A stretch of 64,000 nucleotides of DNA from Acidimicrobiia bacterium (GTDB taxonomy: Bacteria > Actinomycetota > Acidimicrobiia > IMCC26256 > JAMXLJ01): contig JAMXLJ010000138.1 of assembly GCA_024281095.1 (NCBI GenBank), forward strand, positions 20,888 to 84,887. The letters are read 5' to 3'. Shown piece by piece: positions 48,033 through 57,123 of the stretch. A program made the position numbers and the translations under genes. Under the pieces are notes generated by a model that searched no databases, had not been told where the DNA came from, and was given only the letters and a program-made list of their open reading frames with translations. Each line of letters opens with the position of its first letter. Within the stretch, counting starts at the first letter, position 1.

Positions 48033-48389
48033 ATGATCGACCTCACCGCGCCGGCCCTCCGTAGCGTCGCACCGCCGCACACGATCTACGACGAGGTGCG
48101 CCGGGTCATCGTCGACCGCGGGCTGACCCGTGGTCGCGAGCACACCCGGCGCGGGCAGGTCGGCCTTGCCGGCGCGATCGAGGTCGCCGTGGCGGAAGGT
48201 GCCGGCGTGCGGCAGACGCCGCGCCCGCGCCAGGGATCACGCATGGCCCGTGAGGCGCGCATCGCGCGGCACCTGCGGGAGCTCGCCGGTACGAGCAGCC
48301 TTGCGGCCTGGATCGACGCGCGAGGCCGCTCGTTGAACGACGTGTTCGATCTGCTGACGCAGGCTGCGGTGGCGTTTCCCGAGGACTGA
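48033..48389 (+). CDS. Small hypothetical protein (DUF6197-like, uncertain)
   Basis: RGLTRGREHTRRGQVGLAGAIEVAV...SLAAWIDARGRSLNDVFDLLTQA. Confidence 0.5.
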   Translation: MIDLTAPALRSVAPPHTIYDEVRRVIVDRGLTRGREHTRRGQVGLAGAIEVAVAEGAGVRQTPRPRQGSRMAREARIARHLRELAGTSSLAAWIDARGRSLNDVFDLLTQAAVAFPED

Positions 48390-48600
48390 CCCTCTGCCCG
48401 GAGCGGGCGGCCCCCGATCGGCCGCGTCGTAGCCCAGCGCCAAATCACGCTCGCGCGGCCGGCGGCCCTCTAGGCTCCCGCGCGACGGTCTCGACGGCTC
48501 CGCAGGTCGGCGCGACACGTTGCGTGGGTATTTCGGGACCCGAATTGGTCTTCGACCACGCAGCGCGTCAAGCCTGCCGAGCGAAGGCGAAAAATCGGAC

Positions 48601-48638
48601 ACTTTGCGTTGACGCAGAGTGAACTCGTCGTTTACGTT
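48601..48638 (+). promoter_or_regulatory. Candidate promoter TTGACG-18-TACGTT with inverted repeat ACTTTGCGT/ACGCAGAGT covering the -35
   Basis: 9-bp arms (one G:T) with 2-nt spacer at 48601-48620; TTGACG inside it; TACGTT downstream; about 50 bp before operon ATG. Confidence 0.45.
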
Positions 48639-48687
48639 TCTCGTCGCTGGGGCGAGATCAATTTCAACTGGGGCGGGGTGAAACCTC

Positions 48688-50730
48688 ATGGCAATGATGC
48701 CGGAGCGTTGGGCGGGCACGCGCAAGTCCGTGTCCATGGAGGCAGGCGCGGCAGCGGGGAGCGCGTGGGGTGGGCTCGATGCCCAACCCGAGTTTGCGCT
48801 CACCGTCATCGTGCCGACGCGCAACGAAGCTGCGAATGTCGAGGCGCTGCTCGAGCGCGTCGACGCCGCGCTTCTGGGCATGCCGGCGGAGGTCGTGTTC
48901 GTCGACGACAGTGACGACACGACGCCGGACGTGATCGACGCCGTGGTCCGGTCGCGCCGCTTTGCCGGCAACCTCGTCGTGTCGCTGCTGCACCGTCCGG
49001 TCGGCACACGCGACGGTGGCCTCGGTGGCGCGGTCGTCGCCGGTCTGCGGCTCGCGCGCTCGCCGTGGGTCGCGGTGATGGACGGCGACCTGCAGCACCC
49101 GCCGGAGCTGCTCGTCAAGATGTTGGAGGCGGGCGAGCGCGAACACGCGACGCTCGTCGTCGCGAGCCGCTACCGCGAGGGTGGCGACAGCGCGGGCCTC
49201 GCGGGCTCGACGCGCACGGTCGTGTCCATCGCCGCGTCCGCCGCGGCAAAGGCCACGTTCCCGCGTGCGCTGCGCTCCGTCACCGACCCGATGAGCGGGT
49301 TCTTCATGGTCCGTCGTGACGCCGTGGACCCGAACGCGCTTCGGCCCCGCGGCTTCAAGATCCTCATGGAGATCGCGGTGCGCACGCCCGAACTGCGCGT
49401 GGCGGAAGTGCCCTACACCTTCGGTGAGCGCTACGCCGGCGAGAGCAAGGCCAACAGCCGTGAGGGCGTCCGTTACCTGCGCCACCTGGGCCGGCTCCGC
49501 ATCGACCTCGCGCGTCAGCAGGCGCAGATGCGTGCCGAGTCGAAGGCGTCGACGCACCGGTACGACATCCACGGCATCATCACCGTCGAGGCCGACGCCC
49601 GGCTGCCCGAGCTCGAGGCGTTCCGTGTCCGCGCGCTGGACGGTCCCCCGACCATCCGCGTGCGTCTCGGCAAGCTGCCGGAGTCACCGAGCCGGTCGCG
49701 GCGCGACCCGTTCCGGCGCCAGATCCGTTACACCGAGACGCTCGGCAACCTCGGGTTCGCGGCCGACATCGCAATCGGCGAGCGCATCGAGGTGCTCGCG
49801 GCACCGTTGCTGCGCCACTCGCCGCACGTGTTGTACACGAACCTCGTCGAGCCGATCCTGCGGTGGAGCTTTGTCGCACGCGGGTACGCGCTCGCGCACG
49901 GCGCGTGCGTCGTCGAAGGTGACGACGCGTTCATGATCACGGCCCGCACCGACACGGGCAAGACGACCACGATGCTGAAGCTGCTCGACGCGAAGCCCTA
50001 CGACTTCGTCGCCGACGACCTCACGATCGTCTGCCCCGACGGGCGTGTCCTGCCGTACCCGAAGCCGCTGACCATCAGCAACCACACGCTGCACGCGGTC
50101 AACACGCCCTTGCTGAACTGGCGTGAGCGCACCACGCTGCCGCTGCAGAGCCGGGTGCACTCCCGTTCCGGGCGGAAGTTCGCCTTCCTGCTCACCCGTA
50201 CCGGCCTGCCGGTTGCGACGATCAACACGCTCATGCAGCTGGTGATCCCGCCGCCGAAGTACCCGGTGCAGCGGTTGGTGCCGGGCGTGCGCACCGCGAA
50301 GCCGGCGAAGCTGGCCGCGCTGTTCGTGATCCAGCGGTCGAACGACGGCTTCGAGTGGCTCGACGAGGACGACGCGCTCGAGATCCTGCTCGGCAACTGT
50401 GAGGACGCGTACGGGTTCCCGCCGTACCACTCGATCGAGGACTTCCTGCTCTCGTCGAACGGCGACAACCTGCGCGCGGTCGAGCGTCAGATCATCGCCG
50501 GTGCACTGGAAGGCCGGCGGGCGGCGTTGCTGTCGAGCACCACGCTCGACTGGGCGACGCGGATTCCGGGTCTCATCGAGCAGGTCCAGAACGACCTGCG
50601 CGTGGTTCCCGGCGACGCGACGTCATGGTCACGTGCCGCGGTGACCGAGCTGCCGGGGGGCAACGGCCACAACGGAAACGGCGACGGACACACGGTCACG
50701 TCCATCGTCCCCGTTGAGGCGCCGGAGTGA
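48688..50730 (+). CDS. Fusion: polyprenol-phosphate GT2 glycosyltransferase + HPr kinase/PEPCK-like P-loop domain
   Basis: TVIVPTRNEAANVEALLERV...MDGDLQHPPELL...SGFFMVRR; then GACVVEGDDAFMITARTDTGKTTTMLKLLDAKPYDFVADDLTIVCPDGRVLPYPKPLTIS. Confidence 0.85.
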   Translation: MAMMPERWAGTRKSVSMEAGAAAGSAWGGLDAQPEFALTVIVPTRNEAANVEALLERVDAALLGMPAEVVFVDDSDDTTPDVIDAVVRSRRFAGNLVVSLLHRPVGTRDGGLGGAVVAGLRLARSPWVAVMDGDLQHPPELLVKMLEAGEREHATLVVASRYREGGDSAGLAGSTRTVVSIAASAAAKATFPRALRSVTDPMSGFFMVRRDAVDPNALRPRGFKILMEIAVRTPELRVAEVPYTFGERYAGESKANSREGVRYLRHLGRLRIDLARQQAQMRAESKASTHRYDIHGIITVEADARLPELEAFRVRALDGPPTIRVRLGKLPESPSRSRRDPFRRQIRYTETLGNLGFAADIAIGERIEVLAAPLLRHSPHVLYTNLVEPILRWSFVARGYALAHGACVVEGDDAFMITARTDTGKTTTMLKLLDAKPYDFVADDLTIVCPDGRVLPYPKPLTISNHTLHAVNTPLLNWRERTTLPLQSRVHSRSGRKFAFLLTRTGLPVATINTLMQLVIPPPKYPVQRLVPGVRTAKPAKLAALFVIQRSNDGFEWLDEDDALEILLGNCEDAYGFPPYHSIEDFLLSSNGDNLRAVERQIIAGALEGRRAALLSSTTLDWATRIPGLIEQVQNDLRVVPGDATSWSRAAVTELPGGNGHNGNGDGHTVTSIVPVEAPE

Positions 50731-51494
50731 CGTCGGGTCACTCCGGCCGTCACAACCGCAACCAGACAACCCCATCGACCAGCCCCCCGGACGGTCTCGA
50801 CATGAGTGTGCGTGTAGAAGATTCGGCGCCCGGCGCCGTGCAGGCGCCGGCACCCCGGCTCGTGGCGCCGCTGATGCGGCGCTGGCCGGACCTCTGGCAG
50901 CGGGCGCTGCGCTTCGTGCGCTTCGGCCTCGTGGGCGTCACCGGGATCGCGGTGAACGAGGCTGCGCTCGCGGCCGCCGTCGCGGTGGGCGCACCCGAGT
51001 TGCTGGGCGTCGTGATCGCGACGCAGTGCTCCTCGATGTGGAACTTCGCGCTCGTCGAGCGGTGGGCGTTCCGCGGTACCTCCTACCAGCGCCGGCTGTG
51101 GCACCGCCTGGTGATGTTCTTCGCGGTCAACAACGCCGCATTGTTGCTGCGTGGCCCGATCATCGTGGGCCTGAAGCACGCCGGCGTCGGCGTGCTCGTC
51201 GGCAACCTGGTGTCGCTGGTCGTGCTGATCCTCCTCCGGTTCGCGCTGTCCGACTCGTGGATCTGGGGCAAGGCGGAGACGGAGTCCGCGCTCACGGGTG
51301 TTCCCGAGGACGAGATCGCGCTGCTCGACGGCAAGGACCCGCGCTCGCTGCACGCCACCACCATGGCCGGCATGACCACCAACGGGACGCCGTCGGTGGT
51401 CGAGCTGACGGGGGAGGTGAGGGCGCGCTACGCGGACGAAGAGGTCCGCGGAGGTAGCAGTCGCCCCAGGTTTCCGGCTGCGGGCACTACGTAG
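50727..51494 (+). CDS. GtrA-family membrane protein
   Basis: FVRFGLVGVTGIAVNEAAL...WNFALVERWAFRG; GTGA overlap with preceding gene. Confidence 0.9.
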   Translation: MTSGHSGRHNRNQTTPSTSPPDGLDMSVRVEDSAPGAVQAPAPRLVAPLMRRWPDLWQRALRFVRFGLVGVTGIAVNEAALAAAVAVGAPELLGVVIATQCSSMWNFALVERWAFRGTSYQRRLWHRLVMFFAVNNAALLLRGPIIVGLKHAGVGVLVGNLVSLVVLILLRFALSDSWIWGKAETESALTGVPEDEIALLDGKDPRSLHATTMAGMTTNGTPSVVELTGEVRARYADEEVRGGSSRPRFPAAGTT

Positions 51495-51618
51495 CCGCAC
51501 CGGCCCCGCACTCGTTCCCGAAGCGACGGCCGCCGGCACGCTGGTCGCCGCGCGCGACGTCGACGTCGAGGAGACGCCAGCGGCGCCGGCCGCGACGGAG
51601 CCCGAGGATCGGCCGCTC

Positions 51619-53112
51619 GTGCCGGCGTGGCTGTGGCTCGCCGGCATCCTCGTCGTCGCGGTGTTCGTTCGGGTCTGGGGCCTGAACCGGGTCGGATTCA
51701 ACAGCGACGAGACGGTCTACGCCGGGCAGGCCGCGTCGATCGCGGGCAACGTCACCCTGCAGAAGTTCTTCCCGATCTACCGCGCGCACCCGCTGCTGTT
51801 CCAGACGACGCTGTCAGTCCTCTACCAGTTCACGACGAGCGACTACGCGGCCCGTCTCCTCAGCGTGGTCTTCGGTGTCGGCACGGTCGTGGTCACGTAC
51901 CTGACCGGCCGGTTGCTGTACGGACGCCGGGCCGGGCTCATCGCGGCCGCGCTGCTCGCCGTGATGCCATACCACGTCGTCGTCACGCGGCAGGTCCTCC
52001 TCGACGGGCCGCTCGTGTTCTTCTCGACGCTGACGCTGTACCTCGCGGCGCGTTACGCGGTGACGCAGCGACCGGTGTGGCTCTACGCGACCGGTGCCGG
52101 CATGGGGCTGACGTTCCTCGCGAAGGAGACCGGCATCGTCCTCGTCGCCGCGGTCTACGCGTTCCTCGCGCTCGCACCGCGCGTGAAGGTGCGCATCCGC
52201 GACCTCATCGTGTCGGGCGGGATCATGGCCTGCATCATGCTGCCGTACCCGCTTTCGGTGGCGTTCGGGAACTCGTCGAAGACCGGGAAGTCGTTCTTCG
52301 CGTGGCAGCTGCTGCGCCGGCCGAACCACGGCGCGTTGTTCTACTTCACGAACGTGCCGGCCGCCCTCGGCTACATCGTGTTCGCGGCTGCGCTCGCCGG
52401 GTTGTGGGTGCTTCGCAAGGAGCGCAGCTGGCGCGAGGTGTTGTTGCTCTCGTGGATCCTCGTCCCCGTCGGGTTCTTCCAGCTGTGGCCGGTGAAGGGA
52501 TTCCAATACCTGCTTCCCATCGCGGCGCCGTTCGCGATCCTTGCCGCGCGGTCGCTGGCCCGCATGCCCGTTCGCAGGCATCGCTCGTCCGGTGAGTTCA
52601 CCGGGTTGTCGCCGATCGTGAGCGGTGTCGCTCTCGCGGCTATCGGTTTGAGCCTCCTGCTGCCGACGATCCAGCGCATCAGCCCGTCGTCGTCGGGCAC
52701 GTTCCTCGCCGGTTCGGGTGGAGTCGCCGGAGGGCGCGAGGCCGGCGAGTGGGTCGGCAGAAACGTGCCGCGGAACGCGCAGCTGCTCGCCCTCGGGCCG
52801 TCGATGGCCAACATCATCGAGTTCTACGGCGACCGGAAGACGTACGGGCTGTCGGTCAGCACCAACCCGCTGCATCGCAACCCGGTGTACGAGCCCATCG
52901 CGAACCCCGACCTCCAGATCCGTCGCGGCTCACTGCAGTACCTCGTGTGGGACTCGTATTCCGCCAACCGTTCGCCGTTGTTCGCGGCCAAGCTGCTGCG
53001 CTTCGCGGAGAAGTACCACGGCCGGGTGGTGCACACGGAGTCGGTCAAGGTCTCGAGCGGCGGCGTTCAGGGGCAGCGTCGCGTCGTCGTGATCTACGAG
53101 GTGCGGCCATGA
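51619..53112 (+). CDS. GT39/PMT-like integral membrane glycosyltransferase
   Basis: NRVGFNSDETVYAGQAASIAG; multi-TM; LAKETGIVLVAAVYAF. Confidence 0.9.
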   Translation: MPAWLWLAGILVVAVFVRVWGLNRVGFNSDETVYAGQAASIAGNVTLQKFFPIYRAHPLLFQTTLSVLYQFTTSDYAARLLSVVFGVGTVVVTYLTGRLLYGRRAGLIAAALLAVMPYHVVVTRQVLLDGPLVFFSTLTLYLAARYAVTQRPVWLYATGAGMGLTFLAKETGIVLVAAVYAFLALAPRVKVRIRDLIVSGGIMACIMLPYPLSVAFGNSSKTGKSFFAWQLLRRPNHGALFYFTNVPAALGYIVFAAALAGLWVLRKERSWREVLLLSWILVPVGFFQLWPVKGFQYLLPIAAPFAILAARSLARMPVRRHRSSGEFTGLSPIVSGVALAAIGLSLLLPTIQRISPSSSGTFLAGSGGVAGGREAGEWVGRNVPRNAQLLALGPSMANIIEFYGDRKTYGLSVSTNPLHRNPVYEPIANPDLQIRRGSLQYLVWDSYSANRSPLFAAKLLRFAEKYHGRVVHTESVKVSSGGVQGQRRVVVIYEVRP

Positions 53113-54503
53113 GCGCGCGCATGCGACGGGTACGACGTGCGCGGCGCGTCGGCGGCACGGTCGTGGTCGCCGGCCTCGCCCTGTGGCTCGGTGGCATCGT
53201 GCCCGCGTCGGCGGCACACACCGGCACGAGCAAGCCGCTTGCGACCGCGCCGCCGGCGGCGCCGACCACCACACCGTTGCGTCACTTCATCAGCGTGATG
53301 CAGGAGAACCACACCTTCGACAACTACTTCGCCGGCTACCACGGTGCCGACGGCACTCCGGCGAAGGCATGCGTCCCGATCGATCCCACGGGCCAGACGT
53401 CGAAGGACTGCGTCAGCCCGTTCCATATCGGCAAGCGACCGATCCAGAACCTCGCGAGCGGTGTCACGGAGTTCAACACGGCGTTCGCGAAGGGTGCCAT
53501 GAACGGGTTCGCCGCTGCGCAAACCTCGCGGGGCGTTCCGGTCGACCTCCCGATGGGCTACTACGACGACCGCGACATCCCGTACTACTGGAACCTTGCC
53601 GACGAGTACGTGCTGTTCGACCGCTTCTTCACGTCGATCGGCGGCGGAAGCGTGTGGAACCACATGTTCTGGGTGACGGGCACCCCGGGCGACACCAGCC
53701 GCGAGACGGTCCCGCCGAACGGGTACCCCGACACGACGCGCACCGTCTTCGACGAGCTCCAGGCGAAGGGTGTGTCGTGGAAGTTCTACGTGCAGAACTA
53801 CGACCCGAACATCACGTACAAGGGCGGGCGTGACGCGAAGCGGGGCGCGCAGGTGCCACGGGTGCCGCTGCTGGCCATCCCGCGGTTCGTCAACAACGAC
53901 GCGCTCATGGCTCACGTGGCCCCGCTCGACGACTATTTCAGCGACCTGCAGAACGGAACGTTGCCGGCGGTGTCGTACATCGTCCCCTCGGGCAGCAGTG
54001 AGCACCCACCGGGCAGTATCCAGAGCGGCCAGAACTTCGTGCGCAACATCGTCAATTCGTTGCAGCAGAGCAGTTCGTGGTCGTCGAGTGCGCTGCTGCT
54101 CACCTACGACAGCTGGGGGGGCTGGTACGACCACGTGCCGCCGCCCGCGGGCTACGGACTGCGCACGCCGGCCCTTCTGGTGAGCGCCTTGGCCAAGAAG
54201 GGCGTGGTCGACCACACGCAGCTCGACTTCACGTCGATCCTGCGGTTCATCCAGCAGAACTGGAGCCTCCCGCCCCTGCCCGGCCAACGCCAAGTCCAGG
54301 ACTTCAGTGGCGCGTTTGCGTTCTCCGCACCCGCACGGCAAGCGTCGTTCGTGTCATCGGAACGGCATCCCGCGGTGGCGCCGGCGCCGACGCGAGGGAT
54401 CATCTACGTCGCCTACGGCGGCGCGATCGCGCTGTCGCTCGGGCTCATTGCGGGCGCAGTTGTTCTCACGATGCGGCGCAACCGAACGATGGAACCCGCG
54501 TGA
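53109..54503 (+). CDS. Secreted phosphoesterase (phospholipase C / acid phosphatase family) with C-terminal TM
   Basis: FISVMQENHTFDNYFAGY; YDSWGGWYDHVPPP; C-terminal TM IALSLGLIAGAVVLTMRRNR. Confidence 0.92.
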   Translation: MSARMRRVRRARRVGGTVVVAGLALWLGGIVPASAAHTGTSKPLATAPPAAPTTTPLRHFISVMQENHTFDNYFAGYHGADGTPAKACVPIDPTGQTSKDCVSPFHIGKRPIQNLASGVTEFNTAFAKGAMNGFAAAQTSRGVPVDLPMGYYDDRDIPYYWNLADEYVLFDRFFTSIGGGSVWNHMFWVTGTPGDTSRETVPPNGYPDTTRTVFDELQAKGVSWKFYVQNYDPNITYKGGRDAKRGAQVPRVPLLAIPRFVNNDALMAHVAPLDDYFSDLQNGTLPAVSYIVPSGSSEHPPGSIQSGQNFVRNIVNSLQQSSSWSSSALLLTYDSWGGWYDHVPPPAGYGLRTPALLVSALAKKGVVDHTQLDFTSILRFIQQNWSLPPLPGQRQVQDFSGAFAFSAPARQASFVSSERHPAVAPAPTRGIIYVAYGGAIALSLGLIAGAVVLTMRRNRTMEPA

Positions 54504-55672
54504 TGAGCCCCCGACGCGTCCTGACGGTGCTCGCGCCGATCGGCGTGGTCGTGGGCATGCTCCTGGGCGCCGCGGCGCCGGCGATGGCAGCGAACACGCC
54601 GCCGCCCCAACGACCGCACCCCAAGGGCACGCCGGCGCCGAAGCGCGCGCATCCCAAGCTGAACCAGGCGCTGCCCCAGGGCTTCAACCAGCTGAGCATC
54701 CAGACCACGCCTCCGGTGGCCGGCGCGAAGTTCACCTTTGCCGGAGCGACGATCACCACGGACAACGCCGGGATCGGGACGATGCTCATCACACCGGCCC
54801 AACGCCTGATCCTGCGCGACAACCGCCAGGACGAGCTGGTGGTCGCGACACCCACCGTGGACGTGAAGCAGGGCGTGCGCGCCCAATTCACCGGATGGTT
54901 CGGCGCCGGGGTCTACCGTGCCGGCGTGGAGTCGCAGGTGGCGACGTTCGAATTCGACTACCTCACGAGCTTCAACTTCACCAATTTGAAGGGCCGCGTC
55001 GTCCCGCCGTCCCTCATGAGCTCGCTGCAACTCCAGAGCAGCATCGGCGAGACGATCGATCTCGACACCGCGGATCCGGTCTGGCTGCAGGGGAGTCAGG
55101 TCGTCACCGGCAGCAACGGTCTCGAGAGCAAGGACATCTTCTACAAGGTCAACAGCGTCGTGGTCGCAGGCTCGAACGTGGTGAACCGCGCGCAACAGCG
55201 CTTCGTGCCGAGCCAGCAACAGCTCGCGACGGTGAAGCTCCTCTTCTACTCGGCGCGCTTCGTCGCGACGGACGCGATGTTCGGCGGTGGCATCGGCACG
55301 GGCATCGACCTGCAATATCCCGACGGGACGACGCGCCACATCCCGTTCGCACGGGGCCACGCGGTCACGGTCGACGACCTGCCCCGTGGCGACTACCACG
55401 TGACGGTCGTCGGTGGCGGTCTGAAGATGGCGCGGCCGGTGTCGATCTCGCGCGACCAGGAGGCCGACCTCGACGTCATCAGCTACGTCGACGTCGCCGT
55501 GGTCGGCGTCGCACTCCTCCTCCTGGCGCTCGTGATCTTGTGGTTCGGCCTGCAACTGCGCCGTCGACACCGCGGGTACAACCGGCGTCTGGCGCGCCAG
55601 GCCCGTCGTGATCGCAAGGCGGCGAAGCAGGCCCCGATCGCGGGTGTCGCGGCGGCGGTCGATCAGCCGTGA
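54503..55672 (+). CDS. Unrecognised exported protein with signal peptide, beta-rich ectodomain and C-terminal TM
   Basis: Signal peptide VLAPIGVVVGMLLGAAAPAMA; TM VDVAVVGVALLLLALVILWFGLQL; basic C-tail. Confidence 0.8.
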   Translation: MSPRRVLTVLAPIGVVVGMLLGAAAPAMAANTPPPQRPHPKGTPAPKRAHPKLNQALPQGFNQLSIQTTPPVAGAKFTFAGATITTDNAGIGTMLITPAQRLILRDNRQDELVVATPTVDVKQGVRAQFTGWFGAGVYRAGVESQVATFEFDYLTSFNFTNLKGRVVPPSLMSSLQLQSSIGETIDLDTADPVWLQGSQVVTGSNGLESKDIFYKVNSVVVAGSNVVNRAQQRFVPSQQQLATVKLLFYSARFVATDAMFGGGIGTGIDLQYPDGTTRHIPFARGHAVTVDDLPRGDYHVTVVGGGLKMARPVSISRDQEADLDVISYVDVAVVGVALLLLALVILWFGLQLRRRHRGYNRRLARQARRDRKAAKQAPIAGVAAAVDQP

Positions 55673-57123
55673 ACACCAGCGCGTGGCGCCGCCTGATCGC
55701 GCCGGCCCTCGTGGGAATCGCTTTCCTCACCGGTGTCTCCGCGACGAGCGGTGCCGCGGCGGCGCCGCGCGTCGCGGCGTCGTCGGGAAGCGGCGGCCCG
55801 TCCGCCACCAGCGCGCAGCCGGGCCACGTGCCGGTGCTCGCGTACTACTACATCTGGTTCGACGCCCGGTCGTGGGAGACGAAGAAGTCGGATCTTCCCG
55901 AGTTGGGCAAGTACTCGAGCGACGACGTCGCGGTGATGCGTCAGCACGTGCAGTGGGCGAAGAGCGCCGGCATCGACGGCTTCATCGTGAGTTGGAAGCA
56001 CACTCCGACGCTCGACGCGCGGTTGGCGAAGCTCGTCGACATCGCCGAGCAGGAGAACTTCAAGCTTTCGATCATCTACCAGGGTCTCGACGTCAACCGG
56101 GACCCGCTTCCCGGCGGCGCCGCGACCGTGGCACGCGACCTCGACTGGTTCAGCTGGAACTACTCGCAGCGGGCGCCGTTCAACATGTTCCCGAAGCCGC
56201 TCGTCATCTGGTCGGGCACCTGGGGGTTCTCGGCTGCGGACATCGCGGGAGTCACCGCGACGCGCCGCGACCATCTGCTGATCCTCGCCTCCGAGCGCAA
56301 CGTCGACGGGTACAACCGGTTGGCTCGCGTGGTCGACGGCGACGCCTACTACTGGTCATCGGTGAACCCGGCGACATACGACGGCTACGCGCAGAAGCTC
56401 GTCGAGATGCGTCAAGCCGTCGACGCGAGCGGCGGCCTGTGGTTCGCCCCGGCCGCACCGGGATTCGACGCGCGGCGCAATCAGGGAACCTCGGTGGTTC
56501 CGCGCAACGACGGCAAGACGTTCGAGCAGGAGATCGCGGCCGCGCTCGACTCGAGGCCCGACGCGCTCGGGCTCATCAGCTGGAACGAGTTCACCGAGAA
56601 CAGCCACATCGAGCCGAGCCGGAACTACGGGTTCCGATACCTCGACGTGGTCGCGCAGCGTCTCGGCGACGGCGTGCCGGTTCCCGAGTTGCTGCCCGGC
56701 GCGGCGCATGGCGGCTCGAGCTCGGCCGGCAACCAGGCCGACGGGGCCGACTCGAGCTCGTCGTCGAGTCACGGGTTCCCGACCGGCCTCGTCGTGTTCC
56801 CGGCGTTCCTGATCTTCTTCGTGGTCGTGTTGTTCGTGGCGGGCCGTCGTGCCCGACGGCCGGACCGGCCCGACGGCTGGGGCGGTGGCCTGTGGCGTCC
56901 GGGGGGCCCGCGGCGACCGGCGGCACCGGGGAGCCGTCGAGCCCGGCGCGAGGCGCGACAGGCCCAGACGTTTGCGCGGCTGCGCCGGCTCGGGAAGGCG
57001 GCACCCTCACGCGTACCGTCGCCGTCGCCGTCGCCGTTCACGTCCGGCACCACAGCGCAAGATGGGGCGCTGCCTGTGCTGTCCGGCCTGCCCGCGGGGC
57101 AACGCCGTGACGGCTTCGACTGA
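55669..57123 (+). CDS. GH99-like (endo-mannanase-like) exported glycoside hydrolase with C-terminal TM
   Basis: PVLAYYYIWFDARSW...AKSAGIDGFIVSWK...LGLISWNEFTENSHIEPSRNYG. Confidence 0.8.
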   Translation: MNTSAWRRLIAPALVGIAFLTGVSATSGAAAAPRVAASSGSGGPSATSAQPGHVPVLAYYYIWFDARSWETKKSDLPELGKYSSDDVAVMRQHVQWAKSAGIDGFIVSWKHTPTLDARLAKLVDIAEQENFKLSIIYQGLDVNRDPLPGGAATVARDLDWFSWNYSQRAPFNMFPKPLVIWSGTWGFSAADIAGVTATRRDHLLILASERNVDGYNRLARVVDGDAYYWSSVNPATYDGYAQKLVEMRQAVDASGGLWFAPAAPGFDARRNQGTSVVPRNDGKTFEQEIAAALDSRPDALGLISWNEFTENSHIEPSRNYGFRYLDVVAQRLGDGVPVPELLPGAAHGGSSSAGNQADGADSSSSSSHGFPTGLVVFPAFLIFFVVVLFVAGRRARRPDRPDGWGGGLWRPGGPRRPAAPGSRRARREARQAQTFARLRRLGKAAPSRVPSPSPSPFTSGTTAQDGALPVLSGLPAGQRRDGFD

